Source of the DNA: Bordetella parapertussis
GTDB taxonomy: Bacteria > Pseudomonadota > Gammaproteobacteria > Burkholderiales > Burkholderiaceae_C
NCBI GenBank assembly: GCA_943328885.2
Contig: CALQBT020000004.1
Coordinates: 1 to 20,057 of the forward strand
Reading direction: 5' to 3'
Length of the DNA: 20,057 nt
The first letter of the stretch is position 1. Every line of letters starts with the position of its first letter. Below the pieces are notes generated by a model. That model worked only from the letters and a program-made list of their open reading frames with translations. It searched no databases and was not told the DNA's origin. A program made the position numbers and the translations under genes. Shown here one piece after another: positions 19,555 through 20,057 of the stretch.

Positions 19555-20057
19555 TCAGGCCTCCGTGATCGGCTCAGCAGTCAGCGTCATCTCGCGCAGA
19601 TCGTGGGCGAAACCCTCGAGCTCGGCCTCGCAGGCCGCGACCCATTTGCCGAACAGGTTGTAGGCCAGCACCGCGGGGATCGCGACCGCCAGCCCGGCAG
19701 CGGTCATGATCAGCGTCTCGCCGACCGGTCCGGCCACCTTGTCGATGGTGATCGTGCCGGCTGCCGAAATACTCAGCAGGGCATGGTAGATGCCCCAGAC
19801 CGTTCCGAACAGGCCGATGAACGGCGAGGTGCTGCCGATCGAGGCCAGCAGCACCTGGCCAAACTGCAGATGCGCCAGGCTTTGGTGCAGCGCATCGCGC
19901 AGACGCCGGGTCAGTTGCGAGGTGCGGGTGGCGCGGCTGGCCAGCGTGCCTGCAGCGTCGACCGCGATGCTGGCTTGCAGCAGTGGCAGCAGCACCTGCT
20001 CCCGGTCGAGCGCGACCAGCCTGGTTCTGCCAGCGGCCAGCGTGTCGGCAGCCCAGA
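19555..20057 (-). CDS. exbB: ExbB/TolQ-family proton channel protein, 5' end outside window
   Basis: The frame is open from the stop at 19555 through the right edge. The visible 167 codons are the C-terminal part, and codons upstream of the GTG at 19995 (read as WAADTLAAGRTRLVALDREQ) are still coding with no stop. The MotA/TolQ/ExbB domain is clear. One helix includes STSPFIGLFGTVWGIYHALL, and a second includes KVAGPVGETLIMTAAGLAVA followed by IPAVLAYNLFGKW. The GTxxGI and AGPVGETL patterns with the Thr-rich helix line the ion path in this family. The VAGPVGE..AIPAVLAYN form resembles ExbB more than TolQ. A C-terminal cytoplasmic tail ends three bases before exbD. N-terminal helix and true start are not in the window. 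Confidence 0.86.
   Translation of the reverse strand, partial: WAADTLAAGRTRLVALDREQVLLPLLQASIAVDAAGTLASRATRTSQLTRRLRDALHQSLAHLQFGQVLLASIGSTSPFIGLFGTVWGIYHALLSISAAGTITIDKVAGPVGETLIMTAAGLAVAIPAVLAYNLFGKWVAACEAELEGFAHDLREMTLTAEPITEA

Overview
The window looks like chromosomal core sequence from a GC-rich betaproteobacterium, most likely Burkholderiales. The grounds are the high GC content with long shadow ORFs on both strands, the amgK / lptD-surA-rsmA locus, and the run thiL-pgpA-pncC followed by convergent leuS-lptE-holA. The genus cannot be fixed from sequence alone. Nearly every base is accounted for and no gene-free stretch exceeds about 210 bases. There are no rRNAs, tRNAs, insertion sequences, phage genes or CRISPR arrays that I can see.

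Region 1 (1-5082) is envelope biogenesis. A partial amgK-type sugar kinase (-) diverges from lptD-surA-rsmA (+). LptD is the outer-membrane LPS translocon. SurA is the periplasmic chaperone that helps fold such barrels, and its start overlaps the lptD stop. RsmA is the 16S rRNA dimethyltransferase. pdxA, which sits between surA and rsmA in E. coli and many relatives, is missing here. A hairpin follows rsmA.

Region 2 (5118-6196) is a small two-gene cassette on the minus strand: an exported barnase/RNase Sa-type ribonuclease followed by its barstar-type inhibitor. It has its own recognisable promoter and is visibly less GC-rich than its surroundings. It is the most accessory-looking part of the window.

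Region 3 (6351-11694) holds malic enzyme maeB (-), divergent from a DctS-like sensor kinase and a DctR-like FixJ-family response regulator. The pairing suggests control of C4-dicarboxylate or malate use, although no dicarboxylate transporter gene lies in the window.

Region 4 (11721-14702) is a tight plus-strand run: thiL, pgpA, pncC and a GhrA-type 2-hydroxyacid dehydrogenase, with ATGA stop/start overlaps at two junctions.

Region 5 (14724-20057) is a minus-strand run read in the order exbB (5' end outside the window), exbD, leuS, lptE, holA. It combines proton-driven energy transduction, leucyl-tRNA charging, the LptE partner of LptD, and the DNA polymerase III delta subunit. It converges on region 4 at about 14.7 kb.

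No clearly new multi-gene system was found. The points most worth a second look are the RNase/inhibitor cassette and the barstar tail, a roughly 30-residue insertion in the dimerisation domain of the sensor kinase, and -10-like hexamers so close to the thiL and leuS starts that leaderless translation is possible.
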